Assembly (NCBI GenBank): GCA_003167495.1
Contig: PMSX01000147.1
Span: forward strand, 1-49,446
DNA: 49,446 bases
Direction: 5' to 3'
Source: Bryobacterales bacterium
Lineage (GTDB): Bacteria > Acidobacteriota > Terriglobia > Bryobacterales > Bryobacteraceae
Under the pieces are notes generated by a model. It made no database searches and was not told where the DNA came from. It saw only the letters and a program-made list of their open reading frames with translations. The translations under genes and the position numbers were made by a program. This document shows, one piece after another, positions 14,759-22,768 of this stretch (position 1 is the first letter of the stretch; every line of letters begins with the position of its first letter).

Positions 14759-17422
14759 ATGTTTATGCGCACTATTCGGATCATCAAACGACGTGTTCAT
14801 TCATTTCTGTATCGTTCCAATGCCGACGCGGAACTTCAAAGCGAGATTGAGATTCATATCCAGCAACTCACGAACGAGGCGATCGCCGCGGGTATGACTG
14901 ATGCCGAAGCTCAGGCTATGGCTCGGCGGGAATTTGGACCGGTAGAGGAAATCAAAGAAAAGTGCCGTGACACGCGCCGCATCAACTGGATTCAAGATTT
15001 CGTCCAGGACTTGCGCTACGGCATTCGTATGTTGCGACAGTCACCCACCTTTACCGCCATCGCCGTAATCACTCTGGCGTTGGGCATCGGCGCCAACACC
15101 GCGATTTTCAGCATTGTGGATGCAGTGCTTTTACGATCGCTTCCGTATCGGGATCCCGATCAACTCGTCCTGATGTTGGATGCCCCGCTGGATCGGCCAG
15201 ACGCGCTGTCAGGCGTCTCCTACAGGGACTTCACCGAGTGCCGCGCCCAGGCTCGCGTGTTTAGTGAGATGGCGGGAAATGCATTTCACAATCTCACATT
15301 GACCGGAGCAGGCGAGCCAGCCATTGTGAACACCGCAAGCGTGACGCCGGAATTATTTCCTCTGTTGAACGCAAAGCCTCTACTGGGCCGCACGCTGTTG
15401 CCCGAGGACGGTGCGCCAGGCGCGGCGGCCGTGGCGGTTCTGAGCGAAATTCTTTGGCGAACCCGCTTCGGCTCCAATCCGGATCTTGTCGGACAATCTA
15501 TCGCTTTGGACATGCGTTCCTTTACCGTGGTCGGAATCCTCCCAGCAAGCTTTCGCTACCCTGAGGGCGCTCCCACTCAAGATGTGTGGATTTCTATCAG
15601 GCAGGACCCGCTGTTCGGGCCATTGACGTCGCAGCCCGGCGTGCGTTTGGTAGCTGTGATGGGCCGGCTCAAGCCAGGCGTTTCTCTGGCGCAAGCGCAG
15701 GCCGAGATGAGCACGTTGGGTGCCCGGCTCGCGAAGTTATTTCCGGCAGAAGATTCAGGCTTGACGATACGCGTTCAGCCCTATCGGCAGGAAGTGGTCG
15801 GGAACTTGAAACCAGCGCTGCTTATCTTGCTGAGCGCGGTTGGCCTGCTCCTATTGATCACTTGTGCCAATATCGCGAACCTGCTTCTGTCGAAGGCTAC
15901 GTCTCGCGCGAGAGAAATGGCTATGCGAATCGCGCTGGGGGCGTTGCGCGCCCGCATTATCCGGCAATTACTGACCGAGAGTGCTCTGCTAGGGTTGCTC
16001 GGCGGAATTGCCGGCCTGCTTCTGGCGGTGGCAGCTGTCTGGAGTCTCCAGCCTTTCTTGCCGTCCGAAGTGGTCCAGATCAGTTCGATTCATGTCAGCG
16101 GCCCGGTCCTGATGTTCGCGCTGTTGTTGTCTCTGGCGTCCGCGCTGGCGTTTGGACTGGCACCCGCGCTGCTGGCAACCCGGTCCAACTTGCATACGAA
16201 CCTTAAAGAGGGCGAGCGCACCGGCCAGCGTGGCGGCCAGCATGTGCGAAGTTTCCTGGCAATCGCGGAAATATCGCTGGCCATGGTGCTGATGGTTGCG
16301 GGCGGCCTCCTGGTCCGGAGCTTTGCGCTGGTCACGTCCGTCAATCCTGGCTTCGATCCGAACAACGTCACGGAAGCCGAGGTTTCGCTTCCGCAATTTC
16401 AATATTCGACGCCGCAGCAATGGACGGCTTTCTCCAAGGAATTGCTGGCGCGCCTCCATGCGCAGCCGGGTTTGCAGGATTCGGCTCTGGCCGCTCCGCT
16501 GCCGATGGACCGGCAAGGTGCAGCCAACTTCACGTTCAGCATAGTATGAAATCCCCCGCTTCCTCCTGGCAAATCCACCACTGCCGATTACGCCACGATG
16601 AGTCCCGGCTATTTTCATGTGATGCGCATTCCGTTGCTGAGAGGCCGCTTTTTCTCCGAGCAGGATTCGCCGTCCAATCCGAACGTGGCGATCATTAGCG
16701 AAACGCTGGCGCAGCGTTATTTCGCGAACCAAGATCCGATCGGAAAGCAAATGAGATTTGGATTTCCGCCAAACGGCAATGTGTCGCGCGAGGTCGTCGG
16801 CGTCGTCGGCGACGTGCGGGACGTCGCGCTTAGCCAAAAACCCGGTCCCGTGATGTATGTACCCTTCGTTCAAGCGCCTCTTTATGGAGGGGAAGTCGTC
16901 GTAAGAACTTCTTTGAGCGCATCGAGTGCGGCCGCCGCCATTCGCCAGGCGGTTCACTCCATTGACAAAGACCTCCCCGTGACGGATGTCGGGTCCTTTA
17001 AGGACACGCTCGGCCAGTCCGTTTCGCGCGAACGATTTCGCACGTTCCTTCTGGGTTCGTTCAGCGCCATTGCTCTTGTGCTCGCCGCAGTGGGAATTTT
17101 TGGCGTGATTTCATACTCGGCCTCCCAGCGCACGCGTGAAATTGGAATTCGCATGGCCCTCGGGGCGCAGCGGCGCGACGTCTTGCATCTGATTTTGGGA
17201 CAGGGAGCGAAGCTTGCCTTGCTGGGTTTGAGCATTGGCATCGTCTTAGCGCTTCTTCTCACCCGGTTCATCGCGAGCCTCCTATTTAGCATCTCCGCGA
17301 CGGATCCGTTGACATTTGGCGCCGTTGCTATCGTCCTGCTCGGCGTCGCGGTGACTGCCTGTTATATCCCCGCTCGCCGTGCCATGCGAGTGGATCCGAT
17401 GGTCGCCCTGAGATGCCAATAA
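14759..17422 (+). pseudogene. Orphan MacB/FtsX-type permease (ADOP type) with in-frame TGA
   Basis: The frame starts with a prefix domain (ELQSEIEIHIQQL to ARREFG, about residues 23-61) of the type found in PadR-linked permeases. It continues with the first membrane segment (TFTAIAVITLALGIGANTAI), the MacB-like core and the first FtsX block. At 16547-16549 a TGA interrupts the second periplasmic core after FTFSIV. The same frame resumes at once with NPPLPPGKSTTADYATMSPG and runs to 17422. The family usually has Gly at the stop position, so a single GGA to TGA change explains the lesion. No other damage is visible. Without readthrough only a 596-residue fragment would be made. No ATPase gene is nearby. 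Confidence 0.85.
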
Positions 17423-17495
17423 TTCGTCCCCGAGCGTCAGAAATGGATGTCTCTAGTGGCAACGCGATCGACTGCGTTGAGCTTCGATCAAAATC

Positions 17496-18119
17496 CTATT
17501 TCGGCCAGGCGCGCATTGCAAAATCAGACAGCCGCAACAACTCTTTGCGGTTTGCGCCATTGATGGCCTGCACAGTCATGCCTTGAAAGATGGTAGTAAT
17601 GAATCGCGCCAGATCGGCGGCGTTTGCCGTTGGCGGCAGATCGCCCTCGGATATCGCCCGTGCAAAACGCCGGCGGAGGCTTTCCTGGTCTTTCACTCTC
17701 AACGCAACCAGCTTCCTTCGCACTGGCTCGGCTGCCGCACTGCCGGCTAGAGCCGCCTGAATGGTCATGCATCCTGTCCGTGCGCCCTTCCGGGTCAGAA
17801 ACTCAGCTGTCTGATGCAAGATTCCCTCGGCGACGGCATAAGCTGTCGGCGCGGTCAACGCGCCGTGAATGAACGCAACCGGGCCGGCGAGATATAGCGC
17901 CAGAGCCTGTTCAAACAGCGCTTGCTTGTTCCCAAAACCCTTGTACAGACTTGCCGGCTGGATGCCCATCGCCGCTGTCAAATCGTTCAAAGAAGAGCCT
18001 TCGAAGCCTTTTTGCCAGAAGACGTGCATAGCGCGTTTTAATGCCTCATCGCGGTCAAATGAGGGCGGTCGTCCCGCGGGCTTAGGTGCTTTCTGATTCA
18101 ACTGCTTCCACGTTAGCAT
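17496..18119 (-). CDS. TetR family transcriptional regulator
   Basis: A 207-residue regulator. A basic lead with GRPPSFDRDEALKRAMHVFW precedes the helix-turn-helix (GFEGSSLNDLTAAMGIQPAS followed by LYKGFGNKQALF, about residues 39-70). The C-terminal ligand domain has the helical pattern of the TetR_C group often beside short-chain dehydrogenases. The gene is divergent from the SDR gene at 18213, and its start codon lies inside a 32-bp inverted repeat (18116-18147). Repression of itself and the SDR gene is therefore the likely role. The inducer is unknown. Confidence 0.9.
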   Translation of the reverse strand: MLTWKQLNQKAPKPAGRPPSFDRDEALKRAMHVFWQKGFEGSSLNDLTAAMGIQPASLYKGFGNKQALFEQALALYLAGPVAFIHGALTAPTAYAVAEGILHQTAEFLTRKGARTGCMTIQAALAGSAAAEPVRRKLVALRVKDQESLRRRFARAISEGDLPPTANAADLARFITTIFQGMTVQAINGANRKELLRLSDFAMRAWPK

Positions 18120-18147
18120 ATTGGTTAGTGATTGCTAAACAATATGC
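18116..18147. promoter_or_regulatory. Inverted-repeat operator between tetR and the SDR gene
   Basis: GCATATTGGTTAG (18116-18128) and CTAAACAATATGC (18135-18147) are reverse complements with one mismatch in 13, separated by TGATTG. The site covers the tetR start codon and lies 65 bp before the SDR start codon. Size and symmetry are as expected for a TetR dimer pair. Assignment to this regulator is inferred from position. Confidence 0.75.
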
Positions 18148-18212
18148 GACTTGCCATCCAGCCCCGCCATCTAGAGTGATGTAGCCGGAAACGACGACCA
18201 CTAGGAGAAAGC

Positions 18213-18967
18213 ATGTCAGATAGGCTCGCAGGAAAGATTGCCGTTATTACGGGAGGCAGCAGCGGGATTGGGCTCGCAACCGCACAGCGGTTCGTAGCCG
18301 AGGGGCACACGTATTTATTACCGGACGAAGGGCAACTGAATTGGCCGCAGCGGTGAAGCAGATTGGGCGCAACGTGACAGGTGTTCAGAGCGACGTTTCC
18401 AAACTAGGGGATATCGATAAGCTGTACGCGGAGGTGAAAACACAAAAGGGCAAGCTGGACATTGTTTTTGCCAATGCGGGCATCGGAGCGTTTGCTCCAC
18501 TTGACCAAATCAACGAAGAACACGTCGATACGCAGTTCAACGTGAACGTGAAGGGCCTCTTGTTTACCGTGCAAAAGGCATTGCCCCTAATGCAAGATGG
18601 CAGCTCGATCGTCCTGAACGCCTCCATTGTTTCTTCCACAGGTCCCGCGGCAATGAGTGTTTATTGCGCCACCAAGGCGGCGGTTCGTTCGTTTGCGCGC
18701 ACATGGGCGGTGGACTTGAAAGCTCGCAGAATAAGGGTAAATGCTATCAGTCCAGGCATAGTTCCAACGCCCGGCTACAACACCTCGTTGGGGATGACGG
18801 AAGAACAGGTCGATCAGTATGTGCAAAACTCGATCGGAAACATCCCACTAGGCCGCCCTGGAACGACCGATGAAATCGCGAAGGCTGTCCTGTTCCTGGC
18901 CTCGGACGACAGTAGCTATGTCAATGGCATAGAGTTGTTCGTCGACGGTGGTCTGGCGCAGATCTGA
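18213..18967 (+). pseudogene. Short-chain dehydrogenase/reductase with a one-base frameshift
   Basis: The ATG at 18213 has AGGAGA four bases upstream. The frame gives the SDR start, with VITGGSSGIGLATAQRF carrying the TGxxxGIG cofactor motif, and then goes out of frame at the GGGG run 18302-18305. With one extra G the reading becomes AEGAHVFITGRRATELAAAV and continues in the frame that is open to 18967. That frame contains the NAG motif (FANAGIG), active-site Ser (NASIVSS), YxxxK (VYCATK) and the family end (VNGIELFVDGGLAQI). Whole length would be about 251 residues, normal for classical SDRs. The lesion is a homopolymer deletion, so sequencing error is quite possible. The TetR gene beside it suggests substrate-induced expression. 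Confidence 0.85.
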
Positions 18968-18980
18968 CCTTCCGTCGAAT

Positions 18981-19265
18981 TCACGGGTGTGACTCATGCG
19001 TTTGTTGCGGGTGCGGCGTCATTTCCCACGAGCCGGGCCGAGACGGCGGAACAGCTCTGCTCGAAGTTAGATCAATGAAGCTACGGTCCATTGTGAGCGG
19101 AGCTTTCCAGAAGTGCCTCAATGCCGTTCGCCGAACCAGAGAATTGGTAAATCCTCCTGCCCGGCATGCACCATCTGGACTCCATGCCGCGGCACATTCT
19201 CTGCAACCCTTGCCCTCGTGTTCACTTTGGTCATGACCGCAGTCGCACAACTTCGTGTATCCCAC
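18981..19265 (-). CDS. Candidate small protein with a Cys/His zinc-binding motif
   Basis: From a GTG at 19263-19265 with GGGAGGT about eight bases upstream, a 94-residue product can be read. Its first 40 residues include CDCGHDQSEHEGKGCREC, a CxCGHx4Hx4Cx2C spacing like small zinc-ribbon proteins, and a further cysteine at GACRAG. The second half has no recognisable motif and may not be under coding constraint. Support is the ribosome-binding site and the cysteine pattern only. The gene would converge on the SDR gene with a 13-bp gap. Confidence 0.35.
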   Translation of the reverse strand: MGYTKLCDCGHDQSEHEGKGCRECAAAWSPDGACRAGGFTNSLVRRTALRHFWKAPLTMDRSFIDLTSSRAVPPSRPGSWEMTPHPQQTHESHP

Positions 19266-19536
19266 GTTGCGACCTCCCTGTTTAGTAGCGCTGTCTCTTT
19301 CTCGGCAGCTCAACAACGGGCGGTACCGGCGTCTGAACGCGTAGATCTGCGCGCCGACATTGACGAGCATATCCGAGGTCCGGCATTTCTTCAAGAGGAT
19401 TCTGCAAAGCTGTCTAGCAAGAACAGCGGCACGGCCAAGCTAGGCGAGATCATGCGAGCATTGGCGAGTAAGCTGAACAAACTGGAGTCGAGGTGGCATC
19501 CGGGGAAACAACCGCGCACTGTCCTGCGCGTGGCGG
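19266..19536. other. Non-coding stretch between the candidate small genes
   Basis: No convincing gene, repeat or promoter could be supported here. Open frames on both strands exist, one with a charged helical passage (GEIMRALASKLNKLESRW, plus strand near 19443-19496), but none has a good start site or family resemblance. The codon pattern is unlike the neighbouring genes. It may be a decayed gene. Confidence 0.4.
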
Positions 19537-19689
19537 TCAGTACCCTTTCCAGCCGCCCAGTTCAGAGACGTCGTAGAACAAGCCCAAAACCACAGTGAAG
19601 CAAAGCAGAAGTGCGGGCCCCCGCTGGCTCAGAATGGTGTTGGCAACTTCAATTTGCCGGTTCTTTTCAATTGCCTCGCGGAATCTCAA
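19537..19689 (-). CDS. Candidate small single-span membrane peptide
   Basis: From a TTG at 19687-19689 a 50-residue peptide can be read: a charged helix (RFREAIEKNRQIEVANTIL), one hydrophobic span (GPALLLCFTVVLGLFY) and a polar tail (DVSELGGWKGY). The layout is like many small membrane proteins. An open frame extends further upstream into the ubiD gene but has no other good start. No ribosome-binding site stands out, so the call is weak. Confidence 0.3.
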   Translation of the reverse strand: MRFREAIEKNRQIEVANTILSQRGPALLLCFTVVLGLFYDVSELGGWKGY

Positions 19690-19749
19690 ACGTAGCCCGT
19701 GACAAGATGATTCATATGATTCGGCTCTTAGAGCCAACGGCCCTAACTC

Positions 19750-21207
19750 ATGCCTCTTGAAGACCTCCGCGATTTCATCCGCGCCCTGGAAAAACAAGGC
19801 GAGCTCAAGCGGGTTCCTTTTGAAGTGGACCCCTATTTGGAAATCACCGAGTTTGCAGACCGCTCGGTGAAAAACAATGGCCCTGCATTACTGTTTGAGA
19901 AACCCAAAGGCTCCAGCGTCCCATTGCTGATCAACGCATTCGCCAGCATGCGGCGTATGCAAATTGCCTTGGGCGTGAAGGATGTCGACGAAATCGCCCA
20001 GCGCATTGCTGGTTTTCTGGAGCTGCAAAAGCCGGAAGGGCTGCTCGATAAGCTGAAGATGCTGCCGAAGCTGAGCGAGATCAGCGCCTCGTTTCCAAAG
20101 ACCGTCAACAAAGGGCCGTGCAAAGAAGTGATTCGCAAGAGCGGCAATTTTTCGCTTGACGAATATCCAATCCTGCATTGCTGGCCGCAAGACGGGGGAC
20201 GTTTCATTACGCTGCCCATGGTCTTCTCGAAAGACCCGGCCACTGGCAAACGCAATTGCGGCATGTATCGCATGCAGGTTTACGACGGCCAGACTACCGG
20301 CATGCATTGGCAGAAGCATAAACAAGGCGCAGATCATTATCGCCGCATGGCTGCCGAAGGCAAAGAGACGCGGATGCCCATTGCCGTGACGCTTGGCTGC
20401 GATCCGGTGACGCTGTATTCGGCCATTCTGCCGCTACCGCCCTCGATTGATGAAATGCTTTTTGCCGGTTTCATGCGCGGCGAGCCGGTGGAACTGGTGA
20501 GGTGTGAAACAAACGATGTTGAAGTGCCGGCCAATGCCGAAATTGTGTTGGAAGGTTATGTGAATCTCGGCGAACTGCGTCGCGAAGGTCCGTTCGGCGA
20601 TCATACCGGCTTTTATTCGCTCGATGACGACTACCCGGTGTTTCACATTGAGTGCATCACCCAGCGTAAGAATCCTGTCTATCCGGCCACAATCGTAGGT
20701 CCGCCGCCGATGGAAGATTTTTATATGGGCAAAGCTGTTGAACGGATTTTCCTGCCGTTGATGCGCACCCAATTGCCGGAGGTGCGCGACATTTGCATGC
20801 CTCCCGAGGGCGTGTTCCACAACCTGATTCTTGTTTCGATGCGCAAGGCGTATCCCGGCCACGCGCGCAAAGTGATGCACGCGATTTGGGGCCTGGGTCA
20901 AGCGATGTTCAGCAAGTGCATCATTGTGGTGGATGATGATGTGGACGTACAGAATGTCTCGGAGGTGGCATGGAAGGCATTGAACAACATCGATCCGCAG
21001 CGTGACATCGAGTTCTCTATGGGACCGATTGATTCGCTCGATCACGCCAGCCGCCTGCCGGATTACGGGTCAAAGATGGGCCTGGACGCGACGCGCAAAT
21101 TGGCAGGGGAAGGTTTTACGCGACGCTGGCCCGATGTGATCAGGATGTCGCCCGATGTTGTGAAGCGCGTGGACGAATTATGGAAGCGCGCTGGCTTGTC
21201 GAAATAG
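19750..21207 (+). CDS. UbiD family decarboxylase
   Basis: A 485-residue cytosolic protein with the usual UbiD length and order. It starts MPLEDLRDFIRALEKQGELK; the middle has GMYRMQVYDGQTTGMHWQKH and a metal/prFMN-site region; and LRREGPFGDHTGFYSLDDDY contains the conserved Arg/Glu/Asp cluster used in acid-base catalysis. The end (GSKMGLDATRKLAGEGFTRR) is also typical. UbiD enzymes reversibly decarboxylate aromatic or unsaturated acids using prenylated FMN made by UbiX. Quinone biosynthesis (ubiquinone or futalosine-route menaquinone) is the commonest role, but catabolic members exist. No UbiX or other quinone gene is in the window, so no symbol is given. The stop directly abuts the next start. 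Confidence 0.9.
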   Translation: MPLEDLRDFIRALEKQGELKRVPFEVDPYLEITEFADRSVKNNGPALLFEKPKGSSVPLLINAFASMRRMQIALGVKDVDEIAQRIAGFLELQKPEGLLDKLKMLPKLSEISASFPKTVNKGPCKEVIRKSGNFSLDEYPILHCWPQDGGRFITLPMVFSKDPATGKRNCGMYRMQVYDGQTTGMHWQKHKQGADHYRRMAAEGKETRMPIAVTLGCDPVTLYSAILPLPPSIDEMLFAGFMRGEPVELVRCETNDVEVPANAEIVLEGYVNLGELRREGPFGDHTGFYSLDDDYPVFHIECITQRKNPVYPATIVGPPPMEDFYMGKAVERIFLPLMRTQLPEVRDICMPPEGVFHNLILVSMRKAYPGHARKVMHAIWGLGQAMFSKCIIVVDDDVDVQNVSEVAWKALNNIDPQRDIEFSMGPIDSLDHASRLPDYGSKMGLDATRKLAGEGFTRRWPDVIRMSPDVVKRVDELWKRAGLSK

Positions 21208-21738
21208 ATGGATCGTGTTCCTTATCGCGCCACGGAAGGCGCTACTGCGTACGATGGGCTGCGTCTGCCTGTGAGTATCTTGCTCGACAACGTCCGCAGC
21301 ATGTATAACGTAGGCGCATTTTTCCGCACGGCTGATGGTGCGGGGATGGAACGGCTGTTGCTCAGTGGTATTACGGCGCGGCCTCCCAAGAGTGCGATTA
21401 CGAAGACTGCGCTGGGCGCGGAAGAGCGTGTGGCATGGGAATCGGTGGCAGCTCTGGGTACGCGACTCGCCGGTCTGCGCCAGCACGGTTATGAGATTGC
21501 CGCCATTGAGACGAGTAATCGGGCGGTTGATTTGTTCGATTGGCGTCCGCATTTTCCAGTTTGTGTGCTTTTCGGGCACGAAGTGGACGGTATTTCGGCG
21601 GACGTGTTAAATGCTTGCGACACGCATGTGCGGATTCCGATGCTCGGGTTGAAGCACTCGCTGAATGTGGCGAGCGCAGGGGCGATTGTGATGTATGAGT
21701 TGCTGCGGAAGTATCGCGGGCTTCGTGGAACGGTCTAA
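21208..21738 (+). CDS. SPOUT (TrmH/SpoU) family RNA 2'-O-methyltransferase
   Basis: A 176-residue protein with the three SpoU motifs: NVGAFFRTADGAG (34-46, motif 1), VCVLFGHEVDGIS (motif 2) and IPMLGLKHSLNVASAGAIVM (motif 3). These build the trefoil knot that binds S-adenosylmethionine, and motif 1 supplies the catalytic Arg40. It lacks an extra RNA-binding domain, as the short tRNA-modifying members do. The ATG follows the ubiD stop with no gap, so it is co-transcribed with ubiD. Which tRNA or rRNA position it modifies cannot be read from the sequence. Confidence 0.9.
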   Translation: MDRVPYRATEGATAYDGLRLPVSILLDNVRSMYNVGAFFRTADGAGMERLLLSGITARPPKSAITKTALGAEERVAWESVAALGTRLAGLRQHGYEIAAIETSNRAVDLFDWRPHFPVCVLFGHEVDGISADVLNACDTHVRIPMLGLKHSLNVASAGAIVMYELLRKYRGLRGTV

Positions 21739-21761
21739 GGATAGCGATATGATGAAGGCTC

Positions 21762-22174
21762 GTGGATCGAAAGGGACTCCAGGATCTGTCGAAGATCAGA
21801 CTGAAGGGGGCGGGCGCCCTACTTCATCTCGTGTTATTCGACGGCGCATTTTATCTGGCTGGCTATGCAGTGGAGTGTGCGCTTAAGGCTTGTATTGCGA
21901 AGGCAACGCGACGCGGTGAATTCTCGAAAAAAACAGCGTGGACAAAAGCCATACCCACAACTTGGTTCAGCTGATCACCGTCGCAAAGCTGGATAAAGCG
22001 CAGAAGGAGCACGCTGACAAGGACTCAGCGTTCCGGAATAACTGGGATGTTGTAAGGGGTTGGTCTGAACAGAGCCGATATCAAAGGTATTCTCAGGAAT
22101 CTGCACAGACACTGCTTGCGGCGATTGGAGATCGGCGGCACGGAGTTATCGCGTGGATAAAGCAGCAATGGTGA
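21762..22174 (+). pseudogene. HEPN domain protein, frame broken (or recoded) at an A7 run
   Basis: The GTG at 21762 opens a frame that reads MDRKGLQDLSKIRLKGAGAL, then DGAFYLAGYAVECALKACI, the clear signature of the first helices of HEPN proteins. After EFSKK the frame leaves the family. In the -1 frame, entered at seven A's (21927-21933), it continues as NSVDKSHTHNLVQLITVAKL and runs to 22174. The typical family text at this place is 'KK-x-V-x-x-S-x-T-H-x-L', so both halves belong to one gene of about 136 residues. A single missing A explains it; so would -1 slippage on AAA AAA C during translation or transcription. The downstream gene overlaps its end by 7 bp. HEPN proteins are often RNases or their helpers in toxin-antitoxin and defence modules. 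Confidence 0.75.
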
Positions 22175-22536
22175 GCGTAGACATCAGCACGGGATCGGAG
22201 ATCCTTGAGGCGCTCGAACGCGCCGGACTGAAGGTTAGCGTTGCACTTTGGGCCTTTCTGTCTGAGTACGAGGATTGGCGGCTTGTAATTTCATCGCGCC
22301 AGTTCGATTTGCCCGATCTGCGGGATGCGTACGGCTTACTCCACGATTCGCTTGCACCTGCGGGATTTGAGCCGAGGAATACTCCCGTAATCATGATTCT
22401 TCCGACTAAGGATTCGTTTATTCGGGACCTGCGTCGGATCTTCGCGAAGACGAAGAATGTTGAAGGGATGCGTCTTGGTGGCCAGATGTTTGGCGACCGA
22501 TTCCTTCAAGACGCTTACGTCTACCGGATTTCTTAA
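22168..22536 (+). CDS. Partner protein of the HEPN gene, unknown family
   Basis: A 122-residue protein from the ATG at 22168, overlapping the end of the HEPN frame by 7 bp, so the two are translationally linked. It begins MVSVDISTGSEILEALERAG and ends EGMRLGGQMFGDRFLQDAYV plus YRIS. The aromatic-rich ALWAFLSEYEDWRLVIS follows a helix. It does not carry the GSxxxG..DxD motif of the minimal nucleotidyltransferase antitoxins usually paired with HEPN proteins, so it is not a standard MNT. I recognise the pairing but not a function; antitoxin or co-factor of the HEPN protein is the natural guess. Confidence 0.75.
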   Translation: MVSVDISTGSEILEALERAGLKVSVALWAFLSEYEDWRLVISSRQFDLPDLRDAYGLLHDSLAPAGFEPRNTPVIMILPTKDSFIRDLRRIFAKTKNVEGMRLGGQMFGDRFLQDAYVYRIS

Positions 22537-22599
22537 TCGCCTTCCTAATTGGTGTCACGTATGATCGCGGGTCGCAACCGCGTACGCGAATCACCAAGG

Positions 22600-22750
22600 G
22601 ATTCCAATCGAGCAACTTCAAAAACTCTTTGAAGTCCTTCGGAAGCGACGGTATGGCCCATAAAATCCCACGCAAGCGCTCAAGAGCGCGCAACCGTTCT
22701 TCGACCGGACGGGACAACCAATGTGTCCACAGCCCTAGTTTACTGCTCAA
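22600..22750 (-). pseudogene. Fused remnants of a nucleotidyltransferase-type module
   Basis: On the minus strand, 22750 to about 22610 reads WLSRPVEERLRALERLR, then after a short link LPKDFKEFLKLL. The latter is like the start of stand-alone nucleotidyltransferase antitoxin proteins ('xFKEFLKLLNxxxVxYLLVGGYAV'), and the former is like the body of the small protein encoded before them. The nucleotidyltransferase core is absent: beyond 22610 the frame has no family resemblance. The most economical reading is an internally deleted relic of a two-gene module. The gap from 22537 to 22600 holds nothing recognisable except a CGCGTACGCG palindrome at 22580-22589. Confidence 0.35.
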
Positions 22751-22768
22751 CCAACGTGTGCAGTACTC

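Noticed and set aside
16547..16549. TGA read as selenocysteine or as a reassigned codon
   Set aside because: Family members have Gly here, there is no catalytic role for selenocysteine in a permease, and other genes in the window use TGA as a normal stop (for example at 10283 and 10474).
15989..16957. 322-codon minus-strand open frame across the stop codon of the second permease
   Set aside because: It spans the damaged place by chance. The plus strand shows conserved permease sequence on both sides of the TGA, and the minus frame has no family resemblance.
716..17422. Classical MacAB-type export systems
   Set aside because: No ATPase domain is fused to or encoded near any of the three permeases and no MacA-like adaptor is beside them. 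The lone tripartite set in the window is the RND system.
22580..22589. CGCGTACGCG palindrome as an operator
   Set aside because: It is short, GC-rich and lies in a gene relic with no promoter-like sequence around it.
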